A DNA stretch of 56,969 nt from Parabacteroides sp. (GCA_019417325.1 DXVO01000002.1:1-56969); one strand, 5' to 3'. Counted from the first letter of the stretch, positions 1 to 9,774 are shown. Notes: generated from the letters alone by a model not told the origin. A program made the numbers and translations.

Positions 1-13
1 TCGAATGCGGGTG

Positions 14-45
14 CAAAAGTAATGCTGAAGAACATAACTTCCAAA
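14..45 (-). promoter_or_regulatory. Bacteroidetes-type promoter reading out of the window to the left
   Basis: On the minus strand there is a TTTG -33 box (42-45), a 20-bp spacer and a TACTTTTG -7 box (14-21). This fits the known TTTG-N19-21-TAnnTTTG consensus of the Bacteroidetes primary sigma factor. The gene it serves lies left of base 1. The 21-186 stretch otherwise shows nothing I can name. Confidence 0.6.
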
Positions 46-186
46 TATTTCTACCACTTTTTTTCATCTTTTTTTTAACACAACAAACGGTTATTAATGG
101 TACACGTACGCGATGAATTTCCGCGCATATACGGCTACTCCTTAGCATTAATCAATAATCATTCCCCTAATACTTTTGAACATTCT

Positions 187-1782
187 TTACTTTTCCGAAC
201 CAATTACAATACCTTGCGCAGACCATTTTTCTTTAAAAATATCCAATGCTTGCACAAAACGAGTATAATTTTTGTTCGAAATATCAGTCCATCCGGTTTC
301 AGCATAAGCAGCCAAACGCGGAAAAACCTTCAAATTCATACTCTCCACAGTTGGGATAAATTCACCCCACATCTGACAACCCAAACCTAAAACCTTTTTC
401 TGCTGTACATCCGTCAATCCTTCGGGCACAGGATTAAATGAATACGCTTTTTCCAAAGGAATCGATTCATATGTATAATCCAGATAAGTATATTCATGAT
501 ATGAATTTACAATATCATACCCTTGCTCTATTGTTTCTTTAATTAGCTTAGGATCTCCTTTCCAAAAATGAACAATCGTGCCGGGAGCCAGTTGTTGTTT
601 GACTTCCGTATCTGATTTATCCTGATATTCATGCAATTTAGCTCCTGTAATTTCATTCCAGCCCATCATTCTTCGTCCCTTATCAACTAACAAATTAGAC
701 ATATTATTTGTAAAAAACACTTGTAATTCTGCTGGTGTTTTAATCTTATTTTTTGCCATATAAGAACGAATAGCCGGAGATTCTTTCCATTGGTCATACC
801 GGACTTCATCCCCTCCTATATGAAATACAGGAGCAGGGAATAATGCTATAACTTCATCCATCACGTCTTCCATAAACCGGATTACACGAGGATCCGATAC
901 ATTATAAACATCATATTGAACACCAAATTTACATGAAACTTTTATTTGTTTGCCACTTGTACCCAACCAAGGATAGGAAGCGATTGCCGCACTGGCATGA
1001 CCCGGCATCTCCACTTCCGGTACAACCATTATATGACGTTTTGCTGCATAATCAACCACTTCTTTTATTTGTTCCTGTGTATAAAATCCTCCATGAGGCT
1101 TTCCATCGTATACGTTGCTTCCAAAATGATTTATCTCTGATGAATCACGATAAGCACCGACTTCTGTTAATCGGGGATATTTCTTTATTTCTATACGCCA
1201 TCCATGGTCTTCTGTCAAATGCCAGTGGAAAACATTCATTTTTAATGAAGCCATTTGATCCAAAAGACTCAATACTACATCTTTTCCTTTAAAATAACGT
1301 CCCTCATCCAGCATAAATGCACGCCACGAAAAAGCGGGATAATCGGTTACAATCGCTTTCTGTACCTGATATTTGCCATCTTTCTCCTTTATTATCTGCC
1401 GTAATGTCTGAATACCATTTAAGACGCCAGCCGGTGTATTTGCTTGAATCTGAATATTCCCGGAGGCTACGTTTAATATGTATCCCTCTTTTTCTTCCGA
1501 TAAGACGGTAGGTTCCAGCATCAGTGATATGTCCGCTTTTTTCATACCCTCTTTCAAATCCGTATCTAAAGAAAAATCAGAAGCTAAATAAGATTGCAAT
1601 AATTTCGCTTCATTTGACAATCCATCCGAATAAGCTATCACCGGTAACTTATTCAATTTGACAAATCCCGGTGTATACGAGACTGATACCGGTTGTGGAA
1701 TAATTTTATACTCCTCTATTGGTGGAGCCTGACAAGCACAAAGAAACAGGAGACAAAACAAGAAGAAACAATTCGCTTTCAT
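187..1782 (-). CDS. Beta-N-acetylhexosaminidase, GH20 lipoprotein
   Basis: 531 aa. The N-terminus is a lipoprotein signal with lipobox LCAC (Cys17), so the enzyme is probably anchored in the outer membrane or its periplasmic face. A GH20b-type N-terminal domain (about 25-140) precedes a GH20 barrel (about 145-510). The HIGGDE motif carries the catalytic Asp-Glu pair (D325/E326); GH20 uses substrate-assisted catalysis to release terminal beta-GlcNAc or beta-GalNAc. There is no C-terminal carbohydrate-binding domain, unlike the larger GH20 at 31235-33565. It lies downstream of a WbsX-like gene and a susCD pair on the same strand, but a terminator and its own promoter separate it, so it can be expressed apart from them. 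The ATG is well placed about 60 nt after the promoter. Family call is firm; exact substrate is not visible. Confidence 0.93.
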   Translation of the reverse strand: MKANCFFLFCLLFLCACQAPPIEEYKIIPQPVSVSYTPGFVKLNKLPVIAYSDGLSNEAKLLQSYLASDFSLDTDLKEGMKKADISLMLEPTVLSEEKEGYILNVASGNIQIQANTPAGVLNGIQTLRQIIKEKDGKYQVQKAIVTDYPAFSWRAFMLDEGRYFKGKDVVLSLLDQMASLKMNVFHWHLTEDHGWRIEIKKYPRLTEVGAYRDSSEINHFGSNVYDGKPHGGFYTQEQIKEVVDYAAKRHIMVVPEVEMPGHASAAIASYPWLGTSGKQIKVSCKFGVQYDVYNVSDPRVIRFMEDVMDEVIALFPAPVFHIGGDEVRYDQWKESPAIRSYMAKNKIKTPAELQVFFTNNMSNLLVDKGRRMMGWNEITGAKLHEYQDKSDTEVKQQLAPGTIVHFWKGDPKLIKETIEQGYDIVNSYHEYTYLDYTYESIPLEKAYSFNPVPEGLTDVQQKKVLGLGCQMWGEFIPTVESMNLKVFPRLAAYAETGWTDISNKNYTRFVQALDIFKEKWSAQGIVIGSEK

Positions 1783-1810
1783 ACAATATTAGATTATAAA
1801 GTTAAATAAT

Positions 1811-1848
1811 AAAGCCACTTACCCGGAATTATCTCGATAAGTGACTTT
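1811..1848 (-). other. Stem-loop at the 5' end of the GH20 mRNA
   Basis: Arms at 1811-1821 and 1838-1848 pair over 11 positions, with one G-U wobble in the minus-strand RNA. The -7 box at 1850-1857 would start the transcript right at this hairpin, so it is probably a 5' leader structure (mRNA stability or translation control) and not a terminator. Confidence 0.5.
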
Positions 1849-1849
1849 A

Positions 1850-1881
1850 CAAAAGTAAGATAAAGGGATATTATCTACAAA
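1850..1881 (-). promoter_or_regulatory. Promoter of the GH20 gene
   Basis: TTTG (-33, 1878-1881), 20-bp spacer, TACTTTTG (-7, 1850-1857) on the minus strand: a full match to the Bacteroidetes consensus. The expected start of transcription is near 1843, giving a leader of about 60 nt. Confidence 0.7.
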
Positions 1882-1924
1882 TTTATCCTAATAATGAGAT
1901 CTATTCCCTACACAATAATAAAAA

Positions 1925-1972
1925 TAACCCTTACAAACACTCTCCGGAAAATCGGAAGATTTGTAAGGGTTA
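1925..1972 (-). terminator. Intrinsic terminator after the WbsX-like gene
   Basis: A perfect 13-bp inverted repeat (1925-1937 with 1960-1972) encloses a smaller CCG/CGG stem. On the minus strand it is followed by a T-rich run. It ends the FecR-SusC-SusD-WbsX unit before the GH20 promoter. Confidence 0.7.
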
Positions 1973-1987
1973 AAAAACTAACGGCAA

Positions 1988-3205
1988 CTACTTTGTATAT
2001 CTATCATATTTACCTTCTATCATAACATCTTTTACGGCATCCAGATAATCAAAGCCATATTTCATATCGGGCAATAAGTAAGCACCTTCCACCCATTCAT
2101 TCCATGCATAAACAGTGATTAACTTCGGATGCTCCGGATGCTTGTCGCAATACGCTTTTGCCTTTTGCAAAAAGGCTGCAAAACTTTGTGGAGACTGATT
2201 GAGATGTACCACATCTTCCTGAGTTTTATGAGGAAAACGTGGAGTGTCATCCCATCCAATCGAAGCATTCGGGAAATAGGGAATAGAGACCGCTTCATCC
2301 CATTTCTGAAGACGTTCCAATGCTTCTGTTCCCCAACGGACATAATCTTCATAGATCGGGCCACCCCAATTATACTGCGTTAAACTATTAATCTCCAAAG
2401 TCTCAATCTTTTTCAGCAAGTCATCATTTGGCATACCTCCTGCCATTAACTGAATATGCAAATCCGAGAATCCTGCTTTTTTCACTTCTTCCCTGAAATA
2501 TTCCAAACCTTTACAAGTTTCTTCTAAACTTCCAAACGTTTTAATCAGATTATCCAGACTAAAAACAGAGAATACCGGTTTACCATCCAACTTCAGATAA
2601 TTGGGTTGTTTAAAATATTGTTCAATGACACGTTTTACCACTATCCTGAAGTTTTCCCAATCAATAGCTCCATCCCATAAGCGAGAATCATCCTCTTTAT
2701 ACCGATGAACATTCCAATAATTTCGTGCTACATCATGGTCTGCCCACATAATATAAAAATTCATTTTATGGTTATTTTTGGCTTTCAAAAAGCCATCATT
2801 CAAACAACCTTCCAAAAACGGACCATTATTAAACCAGTACCAGTCAAAAATAAAAGTATTTACACCATGCTCTGTAGCGGCATCAATCCATTTCTCCATT
2901 ACCTTTGGGTCATTATCCAATTCATATCCCCATAGAGGCACTTTCGGCTGATAGTGTCCCTCAAAACGAGGATTTCCTTTTTTAATGATTTCCCATTCCC
3001 CTGTCCCTTCCGGCCACAGAACTTCACGCCCCATCGGATCATCATGACAAGAAGGCCAAATGTAAGCTGCCACATAATATTCTGGAATTCCTTTACTATT
3101 TGTTGTATTGTCTCCTTTCTTTTCTGCCTGCATATTCAAACAGCCACACAACAATAAGCACATGCATAAAGTGCAATAAAATAACATATTCAATTTCTTT
3201 CTCAT
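1988..3205 (-). CDS. Secreted GH99-like / WbsX-family lipoprotein
   Basis: 405 aa with a lipobox LLCGC (Cys22). From about residue 45 the sequence reads YYVAAYIWPS, then a (beta/alpha)-barrel with FIFDWYWFNNG (about 115-125), YIMWADHD and, near the end, VYAWNEWVEGAYL, all typical of the WbsX/GH99-like family. WbsX was named as a polysaccharide-biosynthesis protein, but a lipoprotein signal and a place directly after susD point to a surface or periplasmic glycan hydrolase (inference). GH99 enzymes are endo-alpha-mannosidases or endo-alpha-mannanases; whether that activity applies here cannot be told. It is 18 bp from the susD stop, so almost certainly co-transcribed. Confidence 0.8.
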   Translation of the reverse strand: MRKKLNMLFYCTLCMCLLLCGCLNMQAEKKGDNTTNSKGIPEYYVAAYIWPSCHDDPMGREVLWPEGTGEWEIIKKGNPRFEGHYQPKVPLWGYELDNDPKVMEKWIDAATEHGVNTFIFDWYWFNNGPFLEGCLNDGFLKAKNNHKMNFYIMWADHDVARNYWNVHRYKEDDSRLWDGAIDWENFRIVVKRVIEQYFKQPNYLKLDGKPVFSVFSLDNLIKTFGSLEETCKGLEYFREEVKKAGFSDLHIQLMAGGMPNDDLLKKIETLEINSLTQYNWGGPIYEDYVRWGTEALERLQKWDEAVSIPYFPNASIGWDDTPRFPHKTQEDVVHLNQSPQSFAAFLQKAKAYCDKHPEHPKLITVYAWNEWVEGAYLLPDMKYGFDYLDAVKDVMIEGKYDRYTK

Positions 3206-3223
3206 ACTAGTACAATTTTATGA

Positions 3224-4930
3224 TTAATTCCATCCCGGATTCTGTTTCAGATTTGGATTCAATGTCAACTCATCTTGTGGAATTGAATACAAATAATCTT
3301 GTTTCTCTCTGAACTGATAGCCATTTGGCATTACACCTTTAAAATAATCAATCAGTCCATTTTCATCTACCTTCGATTTAAAATCAGGATATTGTGTAAG
3401 ATCAACGGGATATCCTTTCGGTCTTTTATTTTTAAATAAAACACTTGCCGCCCATCTCATATAATCTTCATCCCGCTGTCCTTCCAATGCCATTTCTACT
3501 CTTCTTTCTCTGCGAATTTCGTATAGCTCGTCGGTAATAGAATAGCCATAGTCCATCTTATTTTTGTCCGAACTTTGCGCATTAACGGTAAAATCAGGCA
3601 TTCCTGCCCGTTTTCTTAATAAATTCAAAGCATCATATGCAACCGAATTATCCAATTCACACTTTGCCTCTGCATAATTAAGCAAAACTTCACCATACCG
3701 TATAAGGATAAGCCCTGTTTCCGCCTGAGTCTCCCAAGATTTACCAGCAGCCGGAGAACTTGGATTTGCTGTTTTCTTTATCTGAAAACCTGTCGGACAC
3801 AATTGCAAAGCACCTCCTTCAATAGTTGGTCCTGTAAAATAAGCATTTTCTCCAACCGACATTAAATCTCCGGGAATCCAGACTGTCGATTTTAAACGGA
3901 CATCACAGTCTTCCGCTATTTTCGTCAAAAAGGCATTACCCTTATGGGTCGCAGCTGTGTTCAAATAGTCGTAAAGCTTGCCATCCTTACCCAAATAAGA
4001 AGAAACAAGTTCCCAAGTAATCCCCTTCGAATCGCTGTTATACGTAATAAATCCCTGAGTAGCATTACCAGCCCCTTCAGCAGCATTGAAAGCCCGGTAT
4101 AAAAGTACTTCATTAATATCCGACATATTATCGAAACCGAACAATTTATAATAATCTTCATCTGGATTACCCGTATTATAGATACCTACTTTATAATCCC
4201 CTTTCATTAGCTCTTCCGCTGCTTCCACGCAAATTCTAAAATATTTAGCCGGATCAGCACCGGCTGTCCCAAACTCCGTATTGGCATTATATTTTTGCCA
4301 AGAACCTTCAAACAATGCAACCCGCGTCTTAAATGCCAATGCAGCTTCTTTATTTATACGATTATTACCGACATCTTCTCTCAATTCAAGATGCACAACG
4401 GCATTATCCAGATCCGCCAATATAGAATCCGCTATCAACAAACGGGAATCTCGAGGACGCATTAATGCTTCGGTATCGTCCATTTCGAGTACATGCGAAT
4501 ACCAAGGGACATCCCCATACTTTTTCAACAAATTGAAATAGAACCAAGCCCGGAAAAAGTAGGCCTCACCCAAATACTGTTTATAAGCATCATACCCGCT
4601 CGCACATTTTGTGTAATTTTCAAAGAATATATTAATATTGCGAATACTTGTCCATTCTCCGGTCCAGTTACCTGTTGATTTAGAACGGGCTCCATTCATA
4701 ATTATACTCGGACTGCCGACAATCATATCATCATTATCCGTGCCCAGATCAGCAACCATTTGTGTCCAAGGGCTAAAAGAAGGATAAAACTGACGTGTGT
4801 AATACTCCAATTCCGTTGAAGTGCTCCAATAGTCATCCATCGTGATCTTATCCATTGGCTGCAAATCAATAAACTTCTCACATGAACATAATATCATGAA
4901 TGAGACTGCTATCAATATGTATCGTTTCAT
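3224..4930 (-). CDS. SusD/RagB family nutrient-binding outer membrane lipoprotein
   Basis: 568 aa, lipobox LCSC (Cys17). After the signal the sequence follows the SusD plan: an N-terminal LDLQP/DDYWSTSTELEYY segment, an early TPR-like helical region with YLGEAYFFRAWFYFNLLKKYGDVP (about 115-140), and a C-terminal ILIRYGEVLLNYAEAK and EIRRERRVEMALEGQRDEDYMRW block. SusD proteins form the lid of the SusCD transporter and bind glycan at the cell surface. It follows susC after 26 bp and is followed by the WbsX-like gene, so the three form one operon. Ligand unknown. Confidence 0.95.
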   Translation of the reverse strand: MKRYILIAVSFMILCSCEKFIDLQPMDKITMDDYWSTSTELEYYTRQFYPSFSPWTQMVADLGTDNDDMIVGSPSIIMNGARSKSTGNWTGEWTSIRNINIFFENYTKCASGYDAYKQYLGEAYFFRAWFYFNLLKKYGDVPWYSHVLEMDDTEALMRPRDSRLLIADSILADLDNAVVHLELREDVGNNRINKEAALAFKTRVALFEGSWQKYNANTEFGTAGADPAKYFRICVEAAEELMKGDYKVGIYNTGNPDEDYYKLFGFDNMSDINEVLLYRAFNAAEGAGNATQGFITYNSDSKGITWELVSSYLGKDGKLYDYLNTAATHKGNAFLTKIAEDCDVRLKSTVWIPGDLMSVGENAYFTGPTIEGGALQLCPTGFQIKKTANPSSPAAGKSWETQAETGLILIRYGEVLLNYAEAKCELDNSVAYDALNLLRKRAGMPDFTVNAQSSDKNKMDYGYSITDELYEIRRERRVEMALEGQRDEDYMRWAASVLFKNKRPKGYPVDLTQYPDFKSKVDENGLIDYFKGVMPNGYQFREKQDYLYSIPQDELTLNPNLKQNPGWN

Positions 4931-4956
4931 AACCTTTTCTCTTTAATAAATTAAAC

Positions 4957-7900
4957 TTAATATGTCACAGTCAAACCAATAGAATAAATTCTATCGGCAC
5001 CATAGGTCAAGCGTCCCGAACCGGCTGTGCCAAAAAATTCACCACCTGTTGGGAAGCCTACCGGAGCAACCGGATCTATCCCGTTCGGTAACTTCGAGAA
5101 TGTCAACAAGTTTTCTCCGGAGAAATAGATCCGAAGCTTTTCCAAATGCATCTTTGAAGTAATGCTACGAGGGAAATTATAGCCTACCTGAACATTCTGC
5201 AAACGTAAATAAGCCGCATTTTGCAGATAACGCGTATTCGCATGATTTTTATTCTTCGCTTCTTCCGTATTATTCAGATAAGGTCTGGGCCAATAGGCAT
5301 CCGTATTTATATTGGCATCCCCTTCATATAATCCGCTATATTTAGAACCCGGCTGATCTCTAAAATAATCCAAATGTTCAGGAGTCAGACAAGACTCCCA
5401 CCAACCGCCCATAAATCCCCAATATATATTAGACCCACGGTAGAAATACATATCCTTTTTAGCAACGCCTCTCCAAAGCATAGAGAAATCAAAACCTTTA
5501 TAAGACACGCCTCCGTTTATCGTATATTGATAATGGGGTTGATCATTACCGATAACCGATAAATCACCATGATCTCCAATCGTATTCGTTCCGTTGTTAA
5601 CCTTACCGTCATGATTTATATCCTCATATTTTAAATCTCCGGTATTCCAATCGGCGGCAATATGAGTCATATCGACTTTTGACAAATATGAATCCAGATC
5701 CTCTTGCGAGCGAAACAAATCATTCACTGTATATCCCCAAATATCTCCAACTTCGGCTCCTTCATACCAGGTAGACAATGTTCCTGTCGGATTAAAATAT
5801 TTTGTAACGACAGATTTATAGTCATACAAACTTACACCGATATTATACGATAGCCCGTTTTCCAACGCATGTTTCCAGTTCAAACTGATTTCCCAACCGC
5901 GGGTTCGCAAAGTCGAATTATTCTCTTTTGGAACACTCGTACCCAATACACCCGGCATCGCCTGAGACGGTCCGACCATATCAATAGTCTGTCTTTCAAA
6001 CCAATCCGCAGTAGCCGACAATCGATTATTTAAGAAAGACAAATCCACCCCGACATTGGTAGTTGCAGCCGTTTCCCATGTCAAATTCCTATTCACCAAA
6101 TTAGGCCCAGAAGTATACCCCACAGGCCTTGTTGAGCCATAATTAAATATCCAATTCAATTTATCCGCAGAGATAGGAATTAATTCCAAGTCACTGTATG
6201 GAGAGATATTTTGATTCCCCAATTGTCCCCAAGATGCACGGACTTTCATTGTATTGACATAAGGCTCAATATTTTTCCAGAATGACTCATTATACAAATT
6301 CCAGCCAATCGAGAAGGAAGGAAATGTTCCCCATCTTTTTCCATTACGAAAAACATACGATCCATCATAGCGAACATTCGCTTCAAATAAATATTTCTCT
6401 TTATAGTTATAATTCAATCTTGCAAAATAACTCTCCGTAGCATTATGTGCCAAAGCCTCTGATAAAAGAGCATCACCTGTTGCTGTCGGGAATGAAGGTA
6501 CTTTTTCCGAAATTAAATCAGTTTTATAACCTTGAACCCATGACTCATCTCCCCGTTCAAACTGCATACCCGCTAAAATGGTAAAGTTATGTTCCTCATT
6601 GATATCAAAATCATATGAAGTATAGATGTTTGTCGTCCAATACTTTTTTATATATTTCTTCCGAGTCAGATTGTTCGGGATACTTATACCGTTTTCATAT
6701 GGTTGATTATTTATATCATATGTATATATATACTTTTCCACTTCTGAAATTTCCTGGTTATATACATTATAAGCAAAATCTGCATTAATCTTCCATCCCT
6801 TCAACGGGCGAAGTTCCATCCGAAAGTTATTCCAGAAATCAATATCATCTTGTTTGTCTGTCCCTGCCTGCATGGAAGGAATATGAGACTCAAACATATA
6901 ATTACCGAATCCGTCATATAAAGGTGTAATAGGATAATTTCGAGAAATATGCCGATACAAAAAAGAATAATCACCCTCATTGGTCATGTTCGGCTTCTCC
7001 CTGATTTTCTTTGCAAAGCGTGTTTCATAGCCAAAATCCCACCAATCAGTAATAGCCACACTGATTTTTCCTAAGGTATTCATTCTTTTAAAATAGTCCG
7101 TGCCATAATTCAGCACGCTACTATCATCCATATAACCTGCTGAAAAGTAATACGAAACTTTATCTGAACCTCCATGCAATGAAATATCATGTTTTTGATT
7201 CACACTGTTTCCGAAATAAATATCCCACCAATCGGTATTGGCATAATTCAAGTTTGCATTGTTCCATACATTCCCTTCCGGCATTGCTCCGAAAATTGTT
7301 GCTCCAGCCGGCCAATTGGGTATCGAGTTTCTGATATAATCAAAATCACCTTTCTGATAGGCAATTACACGGTCTATGGTTTCATTGCTGAACGGATGTC
7401 CTCCCATATTGTCCCCCGCCTCATTTAAAAGTCGGGTCCAGGTATACGAATCCAAGCTTTTAGGTAATTTCTGTGGAGTTTTAATTATCAAGTTCCCTGT
7501 ATAAGAAACACTTACTTTTTCATTTCGCTTACCTTTTTTCGTTGTAATCAAAATTACGCCATAAGGTGCCCTTGCACCATAAATTGCAGAAGCGGCAGCA
7601 TCTTTTAAAACAGAGACCGATTCTATATCTTCCGGGTTCAAATTATTTAAATCACCGGGAAAACCATCTATGACAACATATGGCGATCCCCCATTTAGGG
7701 AACCCATACCACGAATTGAGATATTCATCGTTGCTCCCGGTTCAAATCCGTCCTGAGTTCCTATATCAAAATTAAAGCCCGGGGCTGCACCTTGTAGCAA
7801 CTGCGATACTGTCGACGCCTGACGATCTTTAAAATCTTTGTCAGAAATCACATTTACAGCACCTGTCAGGTTTACTTTCTTTTGGGTTCCATAGCCCACA

Positions 7901-8556
7901 ACAACGACTTCTTCAAGGTGTTTTGTATCTTCCTGTATTTCCACATGTATCACGTTATTCCCTTTAACCGGAACTTCACTTGAAATGTAACCGATATAGG
8001 AAATCAATAATATATCCGAAGAAGAAACCTCTAAAGAAAATTTACCATCCACATCTGTCACAGTCCCATTTGTCGGTGAATCTTTCACCAATATATTCGC
8101 ACCAATAACAGGCTCACCTGTATGTTTATCTTTGACAACTCCTGTTATCTTACGTTTGTCCTGTGTACCTTTAGGGGCATCGCCTACTGTAAGAATTATA
8201 TCCTTGTCTACAATTTTATAAGCAATATTTGAATTTTCAAATATCTGATTCAGGATCATAAAAACCGATTTATCTTTCACATCCACTGAAACTTTCCGGT
8301 GAACGTCAATAATCTTACTATTATAAAAGAAATGAAAATCAGTTTGTGTCTCGATCTCCTCCAATACATCCAGAATCGTTCGATTCGTCATATTCATCGA
8401 GAGTACGGCCTTTTGCGCATATGACTGTGATGCAAAGGCCAGTCCCATTGATAAAAAAAGTAATAGACTGGTCAACTTCATGATTCTTGTGATTTTAGAC
8501 TGCAATATAAAGGCATTAATATTCCCTTTATATTGGAAATAATGAATCTTTACCAT
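4957..8556 (-). CDS. SusC/RagA TonB-dependent transporter with STN signalling domain
   Basis: 1199 aa. Signal peptide, then an STN (secretin/TonB N-terminal) domain about 50-125, a carboxypeptidase-D-regulatory-like domain about 135-215 (ITGVVKDKHTGEPVIGAN), a TonB box region EEVVVVGYGTQKK, a plug (about 235-360) and a C-terminal 22-strand-type barrel ending in an aromatic YSIGLTVTY. It imports oligosaccharides together with the SusD lid. The STN domain and the upstream FecR gene indicate trans-envelope signalling to an ECF sigma factor. An internal ATG at 8481 gives a shorter, conventional signal peptide; the long start is kept because the KITRIMK leader pattern is common in this family. Confidence 0.95.
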   Translation of the reverse strand: MVKIHYFQYKGNINAFILQSKITRIMKLTSLLLFLSMGLAFASQSYAQKAVLSMNMTNRTILDVLEEIETQTDFHFFYNSKIIDVHRKVSVDVKDKSVFMILNQIFENSNIAYKIVDKDIILTVGDAPKGTQDKRKITGVVKDKHTGEPVIGANILVKDSPTNGTVTDVDGKFSLEVSSSDILLISYIGYISSEVPVKGNNVIHVEIQEDTKHLEEVVVVGYGTQKKVNLTGAVNVISDKDFKDRQASTVSQLLQGAAPGFNFDIGTQDGFEPGATMNISIRGMGSLNGGSPYVVIDGFPGDLNNLNPEDIESVSVLKDAAASAIYGARAPYGVILITTKKGKRNEKVSVSYTGNLIIKTPQKLPKSLDSYTWTRLLNEAGDNMGGHPFSNETIDRVIAYQKGDFDYIRNSIPNWPAGATIFGAMPEGNVWNNANLNYANTDWWDIYFGNSVNQKHDISLHGGSDKVSYYFSAGYMDDSSVLNYGTDYFKRMNTLGKISVAITDWWDFGYETRFAKKIREKPNMTNEGDYSFLYRHISRNYPITPLYDGFGNYMFESHIPSMQAGTDKQDDIDFWNNFRMELRPLKGWKINADFAYNVYNQEISEVEKYIYTYDINNQPYENGISIPNNLTRKKYIKKYWTTNIYTSYDFDINEEHNFTILAGMQFERGDESWVQGYKTDLISEKVPSFPTATGDALLSEALAHNATESYFARLNYNYKEKYLFEANVRYDGSYVFRNGKRWGTFPSFSIGWNLYNESFWKNIEPYVNTMKVRASWGQLGNQNISPYSDLELIPISADKLNWIFNYGSTRPVGYTSGPNLVNRNLTWETAATTNVGVDLSFLNNRLSATADWFERQTIDMVGPSQAMPGVLGTSVPKENNSTLRTRGWEISLNWKHALENGLSYNIGVSLYDYKSVVTKYFNPTGTLSTWYEGAEVGDIWGYTVNDLFRSQEDLDSYLSKVDMTHIAADWNTGDLKYEDINHDGKVNNGTNTIGDHGDLSVIGNDQPHYQYTINGGVSYKGFDFSMLWRGVAKKDMYFYRGSNIYWGFMGGWWESCLTPEHLDYFRDQPGSKYSGLYEGDANINTDAYWPRPYLNNTEEAKNKNHANTRYLQNAAYLRLQNVQVGYNFPRSITSKMHLEKLRIYFSGENLLTFSKLPNGIDPVAPVGFPTGGEFFGTAGSGRLTYGADRIYSIGLTVTY

Positions 8557-8629
8557 ACTTTTGTAATTGATTTAAGATTAAAAAAATGAATTCTTTAGCT
8601 CTGTTTAAAGACCGGCTATTGGATTTTTT

Positions 8630-8664
8630 CATACGGAAAGATGCTGGTAACATCTTTCCGTATG
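8630..8664. other. 14-bp perfect stem-loop between fecR and susC
   Basis: Arms 8630-8643 and 8651-8664 are perfect reverse complements with a 7-nt loop. It lies in the 180-bp gap between the fecR stop and the susC start. On the minus strand an A-run follows it and no T-run, so it looks more like an mRNA processing or stability element than a terminator; the plus-strand side is not near any gene end. Confidence 0.6.
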
Positions 8665-8736
8665 TTTCTATAGGGTCTGTCATTGTTTCCTTATTCCATA
8701 GGCATCGTATTAACGTTAGACATCAAAACATCCTTT

Positions 8737-9774
8737 CTATTTTTTCTTTTTCAGAATCACAACCGTATGTTGTATTCCCTCACTATCATCCCGGGTGGTC
8801 TGCTTGATAGCATAATCTATTTGAGATGATATTTTCAAATATTCAAGCACCTGGTTCAACTGCTTATTTTCGAAAACACCGGTAAAACAATAGGTATTGA
8901 TAACCGAGTCTTCTATTTCAAACCTGACATTATAGAAATAGGACAATTTTTTCAGCACTTCAGGTAGAGGCAAATCCTTAAACATCAAACGTCCGTTCAC
9001 CCAACCCGTTTCATATACGGTATTCACATTACTTATCGAGACATGCCCTGTTTTTAAATCACAGACTGCCTTTTCCGAAGGGACAAGCTTTTCTTTTATC
9101 CGGATTCCCCTGTTAGTCTTCATCTCCAGGCTAACAGAACCATTTACTAGTGTTGTCTGTATAATATCATCATTTTCATACGCTTGCAGATTAAATTCGG
9201 TACCTAAAACCCTCACTTGCATTTTATCTTCGGAAACACTAACAATAAAAGGTTTCTCCGGATTATGTGCAACCTTAAAATAGCCTTCTCCAATCAGCGT
9301 AACCCTTCTTTCATCTTTGTCATATGGCAAAGGATACGACAACGTACTTCCCGAATTCAAATAAACAACCGATCCATCCGGCAAATCAAAGCTTGTCCGC
9401 ATCCCCATGTTTGCACGGACTGTTATAAACTGTTGGTTGGGAATTGAAGATTGTTGCATCCGGAATGCAATTGCCGTAGACAATATCAGAACACCTAAAA
9501 AACAAGCAGCGGCAATAGATATACGATATAGCCCGATCCTTCTGTTCGATTTTGTGATTCGCTTCTGTACTTTCCGGTAAGCAGTCAAAGTATCTCTCGA
9601 AAGTATCCGCTCTTGTGTTTGAAATGCATAATAAAGGTCTGCAATCTGCAACAAAGTTCTTTCATTCTCTTTATCAGTCAAAAGCCACTTTTCCACCTGG
9701 CATTTCTCTTCTTCCGATACGCTACCTTTTATGTACTTGAAAAGTAAAGATGTATCCGGTTCCATTTCTATCAT
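8737..9774 (-). CDS. FecR-family anti-sigma factor
   Basis: About 345 aa from the ATG at 9774 (MIEMEPDTSLLFKYIKG). A longer reading frame extends to 9873, but AGGAAG sits 8 nt before the 9774 start and homologous proteins normally begin close to a LLxxYIxG segment. It has an N-terminal cytoplasmic sigma-binding region, one membrane helix (ISIAAACFLGVLILSTAIAF), a FecR domain (RTSFDLPDGSVVYLNSGSTLSYP) and a C-terminal DUF4974-type domain (LPEVLKKLSYFYNVRFE). It transmits the signal from the STN domain of the SusC downstream to the ECF sigma factor. The partner is probably the divergent sigma gene at 10492, an unusual layout for this family. Confidence 0.9.
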   Translation of the reverse strand: MIEMEPDTSLLFKYIKGSVSEEEKCQVEKWLLTDKENERTLLQIADLYYAFQTQERILSRDTLTAYRKVQKRITKSNRRIGLYRISIAAACFLGVLILSTAIAFRMQQSSIPNQQFITVRANMGMRTSFDLPDGSVVYLNSGSTLSYPLPYDKDERRVTLIGEGYFKVAHNPEKPFIVSVSEDKMQVRVLGTEFNLQAYENDDIIQTTLVNGSVSLEMKTNRGIRIKEKLVPSEKAVCDLKTGHVSISNVNTVYETGWVNGRLMFKDLPLPEVLKKLSYFYNVRFEIEDSVINTYCFTGVFENKQLNQVLEYLKISSQIDYAIKQTTRDDSEGIQHTVVILKKKK

